DNA from: Bradymonas sediminis
GTDB lineage: Bacteria > Myxococcota_A > Bradymonadia > Bradymonadales > Bradymonadaceae
DNA: 64,000 nucleotides
NCBI RefSeq assembly: GCF_003258315.1
Contig: NZ_CP030032.1
Span: 1 to 64,000 of the forward strand
Reading direction: 5' to 3'
Shown: piece by piece, positions 7,729 through 19,000 of the stretch
Position numbering within the stretch: the stretch's first letter is position 1
Layout: the number at the start of each line of letters is the position of its first letter
Program-made: the position numbers and the translations under genes
Notes under the pieces: model-generated
Told to the model about the DNA's origin: nothing
Databases searched by the model: none
Seen by the model: the letters and a program-made list of their open reading frames with translations, nothing else

Positions 7729-9894
7729 TCAGGGCTCGGCGACGATGACGCGTCCCTGGCCGATCGAGCTGCCGGTGCCGGTTTCCCCCATATAATGGGT
7801 GATGCCCGCGTCATTAAAGGTGTAGCGGAAGCCGCCGAAGCTTCCCGCTATGCCCGAGAAGCCCGGCGAGGTGAGCTTGGCTCCGCTGCTCGGATCAACC
7901 TCCGTCAGCTCGATGGCGCCGCCCGAGGAGACGGTCCACGTCACCGCGCTGCCCGTGCTGACGCAGATAGCAGCCGGGGAAATTCCCACCGCAGACACCT
8001 CGACCGCGTTGTCGGTCGACAGGTCGAGCGCGCCGGGCGCGGGGAAGTCGGCGGCGTCGCGGGGCAACAGTTTATAGTTGCCATGCGAGAAGTGCAGCAC
8101 GCCGGCCAGCTCGCCGAAGGTGTCGCAGACGGTCGGCTTGCTGACGCCGGTGGCATAATCGAAGAGCTGGTCGTCGACCCGCAGGGTGGCGTCGACGCGG
8201 AACTCGCCGTAGTCGTTGTCCGGGCCGTCCGGGTTGGCGTGGGTGACGCCGGGCTTGGCGATCTTGACGAGCACGCCTTCCCATGGTTCTGCGGTCGCGG
8301 AGTCGGCGAAGACGCTCGAGGAGACAACTTCCGGCGACAGCGCGGCGCCGCTGGAGTTGACCGTGATCGTCGGGTTGTCGATGGTCGTGACGCCGTAGGT
8401 TTCGGTGTAGGTGCCCTCGATATTCACCACGTCGCCCACGCTCACGCCGCTGACGTCCACGCCGCTGACTTTCAGGTAGACGCCGGAATATTGGCCGCCG
8501 GCGGGGTCCTGGGCCCAGGCGTCGTTGGCGCTCACGAAGGTGATCGTGGCGTTCTCGACGCGCACGGGGGTGCCCGGGGCCGGATGATCGGTGCTGGAGT
8601 CGTCCTGCAGGTCCTGGATGGTCACCGTGGCGGTGGGGATGGCGCACTCGCCGTTGGCCGCGCCGGGGCTTCCCAGGTCGTCGTTGGTCGCGCTGATCTT
8701 CTCGCGCGAGTGGCACCAGAGGCTGCCGTCGTTATTGTCGATGGCGTCGAAGCCGTGCTCCGAGCCGAGCTGCGAGGACACACCGGCGGATTTCGACGGG
8801 AAGTCGGTGCCCGAGCCGTACTCGACCCGCGCGATCTCGACCTCGTCGGCGCTGTCCTTGTCGCGGAAGATCACGATCTCGTCGCCGCTATTGGCCAGCG
8901 TCATGTCGGTGCCCTGCACGAACGCATAGTCAACCGCGATGCCGCCGTTGAGCGCGGTGTCCGCGCTTGCGCCGAAGACGAAATAGCTCTGGGGGGCGAC
9001 CGCGATAGGATCGCCGTCGGGATGGCTGACGACGAAGGCGTCGCCGTCGTTGTCGGCGATGGTCAGGCCGTTGAGGTGCAGGGTGCGGTTGGTGGTATTA
9101 TAAACCTCAAAATACTCCCCGAAGTCATCGTCGACGGCGGTCGGGTCGGCGAGGAATTCGGTGATGAGCAGGTCGCCGGCGTTGACGCTGTGGTCGCCGC
9201 TTTCGGCCACGCACGCGCCGGCGTCGCAGATTTCGCCGGCTTCACAATCCGTGCGGGTTTCGACGCCCGAGTAGTCGCAGGTGAAGTCGCTGTCGTCGCA
9301 GACGCCGTCACCCGAGTAGGAGACCACGGTGTTGCCGTCGCAGGTGTCTTCCGGGGGGGCGCAGGTCACGTCGTCGCAGGACTCGGGCGGCTCCACCGAG
9401 ACGCACGCGCCTTGCTGGCATTCCTGGCCGGAATCTTCGCAATTGGTCACCACCTTGACGCCCGTGAAGTCGCAGCTCTGGTCGATCGGGTCGCAGGTGC
9501 CCGCGCCGGTATAGGTGATGGCGGTGTTGCCCTCACAGGAGTCTGCGGGCGCCTCACAGGCGATATTTTCGCAGACATCCGTCACCGAGACACACGCGCC
9601 GTCGCGGCATTCTTGGGCGCTATCTTCGCAATTGGTGCGTTCTTCGACCGCCGAATAGTCGCAGGTGCCGTCTTCGTCGTTGCAGATGCCGACGTCGGTA
9701 TAGGTGACGGCCGTGTTGCCGTCGCAGGTCGCCTCGGGCTGCGCGCAAGTGACGTCGGCGCATTTGTCTGCGTCGTTATTCTCGTCGGTATTTTTGTCGG
9801 CGTCGTCGCCACAGGCGCTCATGCCCATGAGCGCGATTGCTGCCAGCAGGGTAATCAGTCGTTTTGAGTGTCGTGTCCATAAATGCGTCATCAT
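7729..9894 (-). CDS. Lipoprotein with three eight-cysteine repeats, lamin-tail, OB-like and cupredoxin-like regions
   Basis: A 721-residue lipoprotein (lipobox MSAC). After an Asp/Asn-rich linker it has three eight-Cys repeats of the same family as the two downstream genes. A lamin-tail domain begins NAGDLLITEFLADP and ends GSPGAANGEC. The next about 180 residues (VTIQDLQDD to DAADFPAPG, with SGVYLKV, VGDVVNIEG and GELAGVLHF) resemble the OB-fold modules of secreted nucleases of the ExeM/NucH type, but no nuclease domain follows. The last about 90 residues look like a cupredoxin fold (GSAVTWTVSS, YTFNDAGITHYM), but the usual His/Cys/His copper ligand set is not evident. Two adjacent ATGs could start it. 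Confidence 0.82.
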   Translation of the reverse strand: MMTHLWTRHSKRLITLLAAIALMGMSACGDDADKNTDENNDADKCADVTCAQPEATCDGNTAVTYTDVGICNDEDGTCDYSAVEERTNCEDSAQECRDGACVSVTDVCENIACEAPADSCEGNTAITYTGAGTCDPIDQSCDFTGVKVVTNCEDSGQECQQGACVSVEPPESCDDVTCAPPEDTCDGNTVVSYSGDGVCDDSDFTCDYSGVETRTDCEAGEICDAGACVAESGDHSVNAGDLLITEFLADPTAVDDDFGEYFEVYNTTNRTLHLNGLTIADNDGDAFVVSHPDGDPIAVAPQSYFVFGASADTALNGGIAVDYAFVQGTDMTLANSGDEIVIFRDKDSADEVEIARVEYGSGTDFPSKSAGVSSQLGSEHGFDAIDNNDGSLWCHSREKISATNDDLGSPGAANGECAIPTATVTIQDLQDDSSTDHPAPGTPVRVENATITFVSANDAWAQDPAGGQYSGVYLKVSGVDVSGVSVGDVVNIEGTYTETYGVTTIDNPTITVNSSGAALSPEVVSSSVFADSATAEPWEGVLVKIAKPGVTHANPDGPDNDYGEFRVDATLRVDDQLFDYATGVSKPTVCDTFGELAGVLHFSHGNYKLLPRDAADFPAPGALDLSTDNAVEVSAVGISPAAICVSTGSAVTWTVSSGGAIELTEVDPSSGAKLTSPGFSGIAGSFGGFRYTFNDAGITHYMGETGTGSSIGQGRVIVAEP

Positions 9895-9988
9895 TAAAAA
9901 CCCTCGGGGTGTGATGGGATTAAGACGTCGAAATCGGAGCTGCGACGCCGTTTTGCGAATAGCATTTCCGGGCGCACCCTAGCGAGAA

Positions 9989-10023
9989 TCCCGGAGCGAA
10001 TCCAGTAAAGATTCGCTCCGGGA
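9989..10023 (-). terminator. Strong hairpin after the giant TPR gene, probable terminator
   Basis: A 14-bp perfect stem (TCCCGGAGCGAATC, 9989-10002, with GATTCGCTCCGGGA, 10010-10023) has a 7-base loop. It lies 27 bases past the stop at 10051. On the minus strand no T-run follows, so it may act with Rho or as an mRNA 3'-end stabiliser. Confidence 0.6.
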
Positions 10024-10050
10024 CCGGGAGGGGAGGCACTGGTTTGCCTC

Positions 10051-13000
10051 TTAGAGGGAGGCCAGGGCGTCCTTGCTAGGCGTGTGTTCGGGGTCGATGC
10101 CCAGGGCACGGTTGAACATATCTTTGGCGCGGCGGGCGTCGCCTTTTTGCAGGCGCACGCGGCCAAGATAATAGTAGAGGTCGACCTTCTGGGCGCTGTC
10201 TTTGATGCTCATCTGGTGGAGCAAAAGCGTCTGGAAGATCTTGAGCGCGGCGTCCCAATCCTCGGTGGTGACCAGGATTTTTCCGAGGCTGAGCAGGTTG
10301 GGCACGTAGGTGGCGTCGACCTTATGGGCGGCCTCATAGGCTGCCTTGGCGGCGTCGAGGTCGCCTTTTTGCTCGGCGAGTTTGCCCTTGAGGTGCTCGA
10401 AACGAACGACCTCGGCCATGCGTCGGTCGCGGTTGAGCGTCTCGATAATCTCGTTGAGCAGCGGCTCGGCGCGCGCGAAGTCCTCGCCGCTGATATAGGC
10501 GTCGAGCAGCGGCTCGACGATGTCGAGGTTATCGGGCTGGGCGGCGTAGGCCTTCTCGAGCGCCTCAACGCGAAGGCTCGGGGAGTCCAGGCGGCTGCCG
10601 GCGAGCTCGGCCATCTCGAGCAGCAGGGCGATGCGGGCCGGCTCACCTTCGACGAGCAGGGATTCGTGCTCGAGGATGGCGTAAAGTTGGCCGTAGTCGC
10701 GGTTTGCCTCGTAGAGCTCTTTGAGCTTCGCCAGCGCCTCGGGGTGCGCGGGGGCGACCTCCAGGACCTCGACGTAGGCCTGCGCCGCGGCGTCGATATC
10801 GGAGAGTTTATGCTCAAAGAGCGCGGCGCGCTCCAGGGTCAGGGCGAGCTTGTCGTCCTCGGTGGCGTGGGCCGATTTGCGCGAGAGCACCTCGGCGACC
10901 TTGCTCCAATCGCCGCGCTGTTCGTGCAGGCTCTGGAGCACATGGAGGGCGCGGGCGTTGGCCGGGTGAATCTCGAGCACCATATCGAGCAGCTCGAGCG
11001 CGCGGGCCTCGTCGTCGAGGTGGGCGCGGTAGATATCGGCCATCTCGATATGCAATTCGAGCAGGCGGTTCTGGTCGGTCACGACCTGAAGTTGCTCGGT
11101 ATACAGGTCCATCAGGTCTTGCCAGCGACCCTCGCTTCGGTAGAGCTCGTCGAGGGCTTCGACCACCAGCGGGCTGTCCTTTTGGATGGCGAAGGCGCGC
11201 TGATAATCCTCGATGGCCTCCTGGGTCTGGTTGAAGTGCGCATAGCTCACACGGGCGCGCTGCACGTACAGGCGCAGGTGCTCGCTGGACTGTCCGCGGG
11301 CCTCATCGTCGTCGGATTCGCTGGCGTCCAGTGCCTGCAATTGGCGCTCAACGGTGTCCAGGAGTTGCGGCCATTGCTCGGTCTTCTCGTAGAGACCTTC
11401 GAGCGCAGACAACACCTCCGGGCGGCCCGGATCGATGGCGTCGGCGTTGCGATAGGCGTCGATGGAGCGGTCGGGCGCGTCGATGAAGTGACGGGTATAT
11501 TGACCGATGCGTACATAGAGCAGGCGCTTCTCGTCGGTGTCCTTGATATAGCCAGCCAGGCGCTCAAGGGTGCCGACCAGGTCGTTATATTGCTCGGTAA
11601 TCTCGTAGAGCGCCACCAGTTGGTGCAGCACTTCGAGGTCGGCCTCGTCGAGGGTGAGCGCTTCGTTATAGCAGTCGATGGCCTGGTCAAACATCTCCAG
11701 GCGCATGCGGACTTCGCCGAGCTCCAGCAGGGCTTTTTTGCGCGCGTCGGGGTCGAAGAGCGACTCGACTTTGCGGTGCAAGACCGCCTCGAGGGCGACC
11801 GGGTCATCCTGCTGGCGAGCGATGGTCTCCAGCGCGTTGAGGGCGCGCGCGTTCTCGTGTTCGATATCGAGCACGATATTATAGAGGCGCCCGGCGCGCT
11901 TGGGCTCTTCGAGCACATTCAGCGCGTCGTCTGCGGCGTGCAGCGCCAATTCGCAGAGGCGAACCGGGTCGTCGAGGGTGTCGACGATATCTTCGTAAAG
12001 CGCGACGAGTTGGTCGTGCAATTCGTGCTCGGCGGCCAGCGTTTCGAGGCGTTTCTGGACGTCAATATCGTGCGGATCTTCGCGCAGCGCGCGGCCCAGA
12101 TAGGCATAACCCGAGTAGATATTTTCGAGCTCGTTGACCTGCAATTCGGCGATGCGTCGGTAGAGTTCGGCGCGCTCCGCGGAGCTGTCGGCGACCTCTA
12201 GTTTAAGCTCATAGAGCTCGGCGAGCGCCTCGTGCGCCTCCAGGCTCTCGTAGCTTGGCTCGAGCAATTCGCAGATCTCGCGCAGCAATTCCGGCACGCC
12301 GGTCATGCGGCTTAGCCCCTCAAGGGCGCCGCGGTGGGCGGGCTCTTCGACGATGATCGGTCGGTAGAGCTCGAGCGCCTCGTGATATTGTTGGAAGACG
12401 ACTTCGTTCAGGTAGGCCAGGCGGAAGCGCACGTCGTTGAGCTGCTCGGGGTCGCTGACCGCCAGGCGGGTTTGGAGCACCTCGGCGAGCTCTTCCCAGC
12501 GGCTGGCTTGCTGGTAGAGGCGGTCGAGGGCGTCGAGGGCGTCGCGGTCGTATTCGTCGATGCGCAGCGCGGCCTCAAATTGGGTGATGGCCGCGGGGTA
12601 ATCCTCAAGCTCCAGGGCGTAGATCTCGCCGGTGCGCTTGCGCAGGGCGAGCTCGGCGTCGGGGTCCAGGACCGCGGCCTCCAGGGTGTCTTCGTAGGTC
12701 GCGGCCAGCTCGTCGGCGTTGCCCAGGCTGCGGCTCAAACGCTCGAGGTCCAGGCGGATGAACTCGAAGGCCGGCAACTCGCCGAAGGCGCGGCTCAGCG
12801 TGATAAACGCCATCTGGGTCGAGCCGAATTGATCTTCGTGAAGCGCGGCGAGCTCCATATAGACCTCGGCGCGCAGCTCGGGCTCCTCAAGATAGCTCAG
12901 GCGGCGCTCGTAGAGGTCTTTGAGCGTCTCGAACTCCTCGGCGTCGCGGTAGATCTTTTGGAGGATCTGCGCGGCTTCGCGGCGGGTGTCGGGGTGCTCA

Positions 13001-16000
13001 AGCAACTCGGTGACGGCTTCGCGGGCGTCCAGGTTGCCCGGGTCGCGCTCCAAGATGCGGCGCAGCGGGTCGAGGGCCTCGCGCGATGCGTTGAGCTTGT
13101 CCATCAACACGATGGCGCGGCGCATGTCGAGGGTGCTCAGCGCGTCGTGGTCGTCGGCGTCGACGAACTCGGCTTCCAGCGTAAGATTGTCGAGCAATTC
13201 CGGCCAGTTCTGCGAGCCCTCGTAGAGGCGCGACAGGGCGCGAACGGCGTCTTTATTGCCGGGATCTTGGGCGACGACCGCGCGGTAGGTGGTGATGGCG
13301 TCGATGGAATTATCGAGCTTATCGTCCTGAATCGCGGCGAGTTTGACGAGCAATTCGCCACGCGCTTGGTCGTCCTCGACCATGTCGGCGCTGGCGCGCA
13401 GGACCTCTTCGAGATCCGCCCACTGCTCCTCCTGCCGGTACAAACGGGCGAGGGCGTCGAGCACCGAAATCTCGCCGGGATCTTCGGAGCGAAGATCCTC
13501 GTAGGCGCCAATGGCGCCTTCGGGCGACTCCAGAATCTCGTCGTAGATCATCGCGATACGCTTGAGCAGGTTGTTGCGCGTATCGCCGTCAAATTCGTTG
13601 TCGAGGCGGCGTTTGAGCACCAGGACCAGCGGCTCCCAGAGCTCGAGTTCGCCGTAGAGGCGCTGCAATTGGCCCAGCGCGCGCGGGTCGTCGTTGATGT
13701 CGACGGCTTGCTGATAGGCGGTGATCGCGCTGCCGCGGTCTTCGAGCGGGCCGGCGTAGGTCTCGGCGATCGCGATGAGCAGCGAGGCCTGGGTGTCGGG
13801 GTTGTCGGTGTTCTCCAGCCCCTGCAAGAGGATCGGGACCACGCGCTCCCAGGCGTCGAGTTGCTCGGCGCGCTCGTTGACGCGCTCGCGCAAGGAGTCG
13901 TTGCTCGGGTCGATGCAGAACGCGCGGGTGAGCTTGACGAGCGCGCGCATGCGGTCGGCGTCGTCGTTGGCGCTGCGCTGGATCAGCTCGGCCATCTCGG
14001 ACAGCGTGCTGACCTGGCCGTCGGCGTCGACGGCGAGCTTCTCTTTTTCTTCGAGGAGGTCGGCGATGCGGCGCCAGTGATTCTTCTCGTTATAATGCTC
14101 AAGCAGCAGGTCGATGACTTGCGGGCGATATTGGGCGCGCTCGTCGTCGCGGCTGCTCAGGTCGCGCTGCAAGCCCTCCAGGGCGCGCAGGGTCTCGGGG
14201 TGGTCCGGGTTATCGGCCAGGATATCGCGGTAGATCTGCAAGGCGTCTTCGATCAGGTCGAGCTCACCCTCGAGCAAGCCGGCCAGTTGGAAGCGCAGCT
14301 CCATGGTGAGTTGCGGGTCGAGGCTCGCGTCGATGCGTTGGCGGTAGAGGTCAGCCAGGTCATGCCAGCGATGCGCGTGGCCGTAGAGGCGCGCGAGCGT
14401 CTGCTGGATGGGGCTGTCGGCCGGCTCAAGGTCGTAGATTCGTCCGTAGACCGCGATGGCCTCGTCGAGCTCGTTCAAGATCTCTTCGTAGAGGGTGGCC
14501 AGGCGCTCCAGCCAGCGGCGAGCTTCCAGGGGGTCGGCGGCCGCGTCGGCGCGGTCGCGATAGAACTCGGCGAGCTCCGGCCAGCTCTCGGTGCGCGCGA
14601 GCAGGCGCTCGGTGGCGTCGATGGCCGGGGCATGGTCGACCGAGAAGAGCAGCACCTCGCCGTAGGTTCGACGGGCCTCGTCGAAGTCTTGGAGGCGCTC
14701 CTCGAAGATGGCGGCTTGCTCGCAGAGCAGCTCGACCCGAAGGGCGTCATCGACCTCGAAATTGGTGGCGAGCACCTCGCGGTACAGGTCGCTGAACTCC
14801 GTCCAATCGCCGAGCTGTACCTGGAGGCGGTGCAGCTGGACGCGCACGTGGCGCTCTTGCGGCGCGTGCTGGAAGAGCTGGGTCAAAATCCCAGCGGCGC
14901 GCGGCGCGTCGCTGAGTTCGGCTTCTGCGAGCTGGGCGGCTTCGAGTAAATAGGCGTTGGTGTCCTCGGGCGAGGAGGCCGATTCGGCCCGCGCCTCAAG
15001 GACCTCGATAAGCTGCGCATGCGCGTCGTTCTGGCGATAATACGGCTCGATGACCCGGGCGATATCGGCGCGAAGTTCGGGTTGAGCGGTGTCGGCGAAG
15101 AGTTGCTCCAGCGCGGCGATGGTCTCCGGGTTCGCGTCGCGCTCGTCGAGCACCTGGCGATAGACCTCGAGGGCCTCGACCGGGTCGTCCATCTGCTCGC
15201 GCAGGATGTCGCCGAGTTCTTGTTTGAGCGCGACAATTTCGTCGCCGTCATGAGTCAGCGCGATGCAATCGCGCAGGTGGTCGCACAGGTCCTGCCAACG
15301 CTCTTGGGCTCGGAAGAGGCGGCTGAGCGCGCGCTTGGCGCTGGGGTCATTCTCTTCGATGTCGAGGACGCGCCGGTAGGTGTCGGCGGCGCTGAACCCG
15401 TCCTCCAGTTGCTCTTCCTGGACGCTGGCGATGCGCAGCAAGGTCTCGACGCCTTCGTTGATATCTTCGGAGATATACACGTCGAATTTACGCTCGAGCA
15501 GCTCGATAAAGTCGACCCAGCGATCCTGGCTGATAAGCAGGCTTTCCAGCGCGTGGTAGGCGAGCTCATGGCGCGGGTCGAGGGCGAGGACTTCGCGGAA
15601 ATGCGTCTCGACTTGCGGGGCGTCGTCGAGCTGGTCGCGGTAGAGCTGGGCGAGCGCGAGGTGCAAGTCCAGGCGCTGCTCGGGCGCATTGACCTCGGCG
15701 AGCACGTCTTCGTAGATCTCGCTGAGGCGGGCCCACACGGCGGCTTCGCCGTCTTCACCGGCGGCCGCGGCGCTCATGCTGCACAGGTCGAGCAGGGCTT
15801 CCTGCAGGTCGTTTCGGCGCGGCTCGAGCTTCCATGCGTCGCCCATCGGGTCGATCGCGCGGCCGGGTTGCTTGAGATCGTCGGCCCAAACGCGGGCGAT
15901 CTTCTCGAGGAATTCGGCTTTTTCGCTGGGCTCATAGCTCTTCGCGACGCGGGTCTCAAAGACCTCGATGAGGGCGTCGAACTCGTCGTTAGCGCGATAA

Positions 16001-19000
16001 TAGGTGACCAGATCGCCGGTGATTTGCGCGGCGTAGTTGTCGTCGTCGAGCAATTCGCGCAGGGCGGCGACCGCTTCGGGGTGGCCGGAGGTGCGCTGAA
16101 GGACTGCGCGGTAGAGCTCGAGCGCGCCGTCGATGTCGAAGAGTTGTCCGCGCAGGACGCCCGCGAGTTTGAGCTGCAGGGCGTCGAATTCTTCGCCTTC
16201 TTGCGGCGTGGTGGCGGCCAATTTGCTGCGCAGAATATCGGCCAATTCGTGCCACTGGGCGTCTTCTTCGAAGAAGGCGGTCAGGGCGTCGAGGGAGCCG
16301 TGGTGCTGCGGGTTGAGGCCGAGGATCTCGCGGTGCACCGTGATCGCTTCGTGGCGGTCGTGGAGCTGGTTGGCCTGGACCTCGGCGAGGCGCTCGAGCG
16401 CGGCGATGCGCTCGGCGTCCTGGTAGGTCGCATCTGCCCGATTTCGCAGGACTTCCGACAGGTCGATCCAGCGCTCGCCGGCCGAATAAACGCGCTCGAG
16501 TCCGTCGAAGGCGTCGGCCGAATCGGGTTGCTCCTGGAGCAGGTCGTGATAGGTCTGGGCGGCGTCGTCGGGACGGTCGAGCACGTCTTCGAAGAGGGTC
16601 GCGGCGCGGCTCAGCAGCTCGGTTCGGCGGGCCGAATCGGCGAAGGGCACCTGACGGCGAAGGTTCGCGGCGAGGTCTTCGGAGCGGCCGGTATTCTGGA
16701 AGAGGCGCTCCAGGGCGAGCAGGGATTGCTCGTCGGACTCGTCCTGTTCGAGGGCGCGCTCATAGGCGTCGACCGCGCGGCCGGCTTGCTGAAGTTTGTC
16801 TTCGTAGAGGGCGCCGAGTTGGCGATAGATCGGCCCGGAACTTAGAATATCGGCCTCGAGCGCGGCGTCTTCCAGGGTGCTCGCGGCGCTCTCAAGTTCG
16901 TCGAGTTCGGCGGCGACCTCGACCAGGCGCTCGCGGCGCGCGGCGTCGTCGGGGTCGGCCAGGACCGCGCGTTGCAGCGCGGAGAGTCCGGTCTCAGAGT
17001 CGTCGAGTTCCTCGAGATAAATGCCGGTGAGTTCGTCGAGCAGGGCGACCTTTTCGAAGACTTCGAGGGTATGCTCCGCCTGGGTCTCCAGGACGCCGGC
17101 GAGCTTCGGGAATGCCTCGCCGGTTCGGTAGACCGGCTCGAGCGTGCGCGCGATATCAAAGCGCAATTCCTTGCGAATATTCTGGGCGAGCAGGGCGGTG
17201 TCGAGGGATTCGAGCGCGGCGGTAGCCTCCGCGTCACTCGGGTCTTCGCGCAGCAATTGTGACAAGATGTCGGCGGAGCCATCCGAGTCCGCGAGGTGCT
17301 CAGCCCGAATCTTACCGAGGTTAAGCAGGAAGTGCCGGCGGCGATCCGGGTCCATCGCGAGGTCGGCCTGGGCGACGTAGAGCTCGTCGAGGTCCAGCCA
17401 GGCTTCGGTTTCGGCGTAGAGTCGCGCGAGCGCGTCGACGGCCTCGGGGTGGTCTTCTTCCAGGAGCAAGACGCGTCGATATGCGTCGATGGCCCGCGGT
17501 CGATCGTCGAGGGCGGTCTCGCTAAGCAGCGCGATCTCCGAGAGGATTTCGATACGAGTGGCGTCGTTGTCGCCGAGGTTCTCGCGAATATCGAGGACGT
17601 CGACGAGCTCTTTTTCGCGTCCCAATTGGCGATAGAGTCGCTCAAGCGCGTCAATGACGGCCGGGTCGGTCGGCTCGGCGGCGTGGACCTGTTTCCAGGC
17701 GCTCAGCGCCTCTTCGGGCTTGCGAAGTTGGTATTCGCGGATGGCGGCCAGGTGGCGCAAGAGGTTGATATTGGTGAAGGAGCCGCTCTTCTCTTCGTTC
17801 TCGTTGGCGTGGGCCGAGAAGACTTCCTCGATGGTCGCCCAGCGGTTGAGCTTGGCGCCAAGTTGCTCGACGCGCAGCCAGATTTCTTCGCGGCCCGGGT
17901 CGAGTTCGAATTGGCGACAGGCGTGCTCGAATGCCTTCTCGGTCTGGTCGAGCTTCTCGTGATAAAGCGGGATGAGCTCGTCGAGGATTTCGGCCTCTTC
18001 GAAGCGGTCATCGCTGATCGCGCGGCGTGCCTCGAGCGCGCGCGCAAGCTGGGCGGGTCGCTCGGTGTCGCGGAAGATCGGCTCCAGCATCAGCGCGGCT
18101 TCGCGGGCCAGCGTGGGCTCTGAGAGCAGCTCTTCGACCGCCGTGACGGCGCCTTCGTGTTGGGGCTGCTCGGCCAGCACCTGGCCGTAATAATGGATGG
18201 ACTCGCGCGGATCATCCAGGCGCAAGCGCAGGGTGTCGGCGAGCTCCATCTGGGCTTTGGTGCGGGCGTCGCTCGCGTCGAGCGACAGCAGGCCGATTTC
18301 ATGGCGAAGGGAGTCAACGACCTCGTGCCATTCCTCGTTGTCGCAGTGCAGCCCGCGACGCCCACGCAGGGCGCCGAGGTGATTGGGTTCGAGGTCGAGG
18401 ATCTCGGCGTAGGTCGAGCGCGCGGCGTCGGATTCATCGAGGTGTGTGCGCTGGACGTCGGCGATTTTGGCGAGTTGGTCGACCAGGTCGACGCGCTCTG
18501 CGCCGTTTGACGAGAGGATGTCGATGGTGTCGCGCAGGACTTCGATGCGCTTCTCGGGTTGCTCGGTGAGCTCGTAGAGCTCTTCGAGGGCGTCGAGGGT
18601 GTCGAGGTCGCTGGGGTCCTGGTCGCGCAGCAGCTCAAAATAGGTGAGGGCGCCGGCGTAATTCTCCTGGTCGTCGCGCAAGACGCGGCCGATGCGCTGC
18701 CATAGGCGGGCGCTGAGGGCTGCGTTTGCGGCGTCATCGCCGTCTTCTTTGGGCTCGGCGACTTCGTCGGCGACCAATTCGATATGCTCGACAAAAAGGC
18801 CCATCGAGGCGCTATCGCGCGCGACTTCTTCGGCCTCATCGAGCACGTCGTCTGCGCCGGGGCGAAGCGTCGCGGCCTGGAGCAACCACTCCAGCGCGCC
18901 GGGTTGGTCGTCGTTTTTGCGCGCGAGGTTTCCGAGCGTGTGCAGGGCCTCGAAGCGCTGCGCGTCGTCTTCGGCGTGCTTGAGGCGCAGGTGAGTCGCG

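Noticed and set aside
7795-9867. Plus-strand open frame of 690 codons opposite the lipoprotein gene
   Set aside because: Gly/Ala/Val/Arg-rich shadow of a gene with clear signal peptide, Cys repeats and domains.
12334-14949. Plus-strand open frame of 871 codons, and others, opposite the giant TPR gene
   Set aside because: Composition follows the reverse complement of the repeat units, no ribosome-binding site is present and several such frames tile the same gene.
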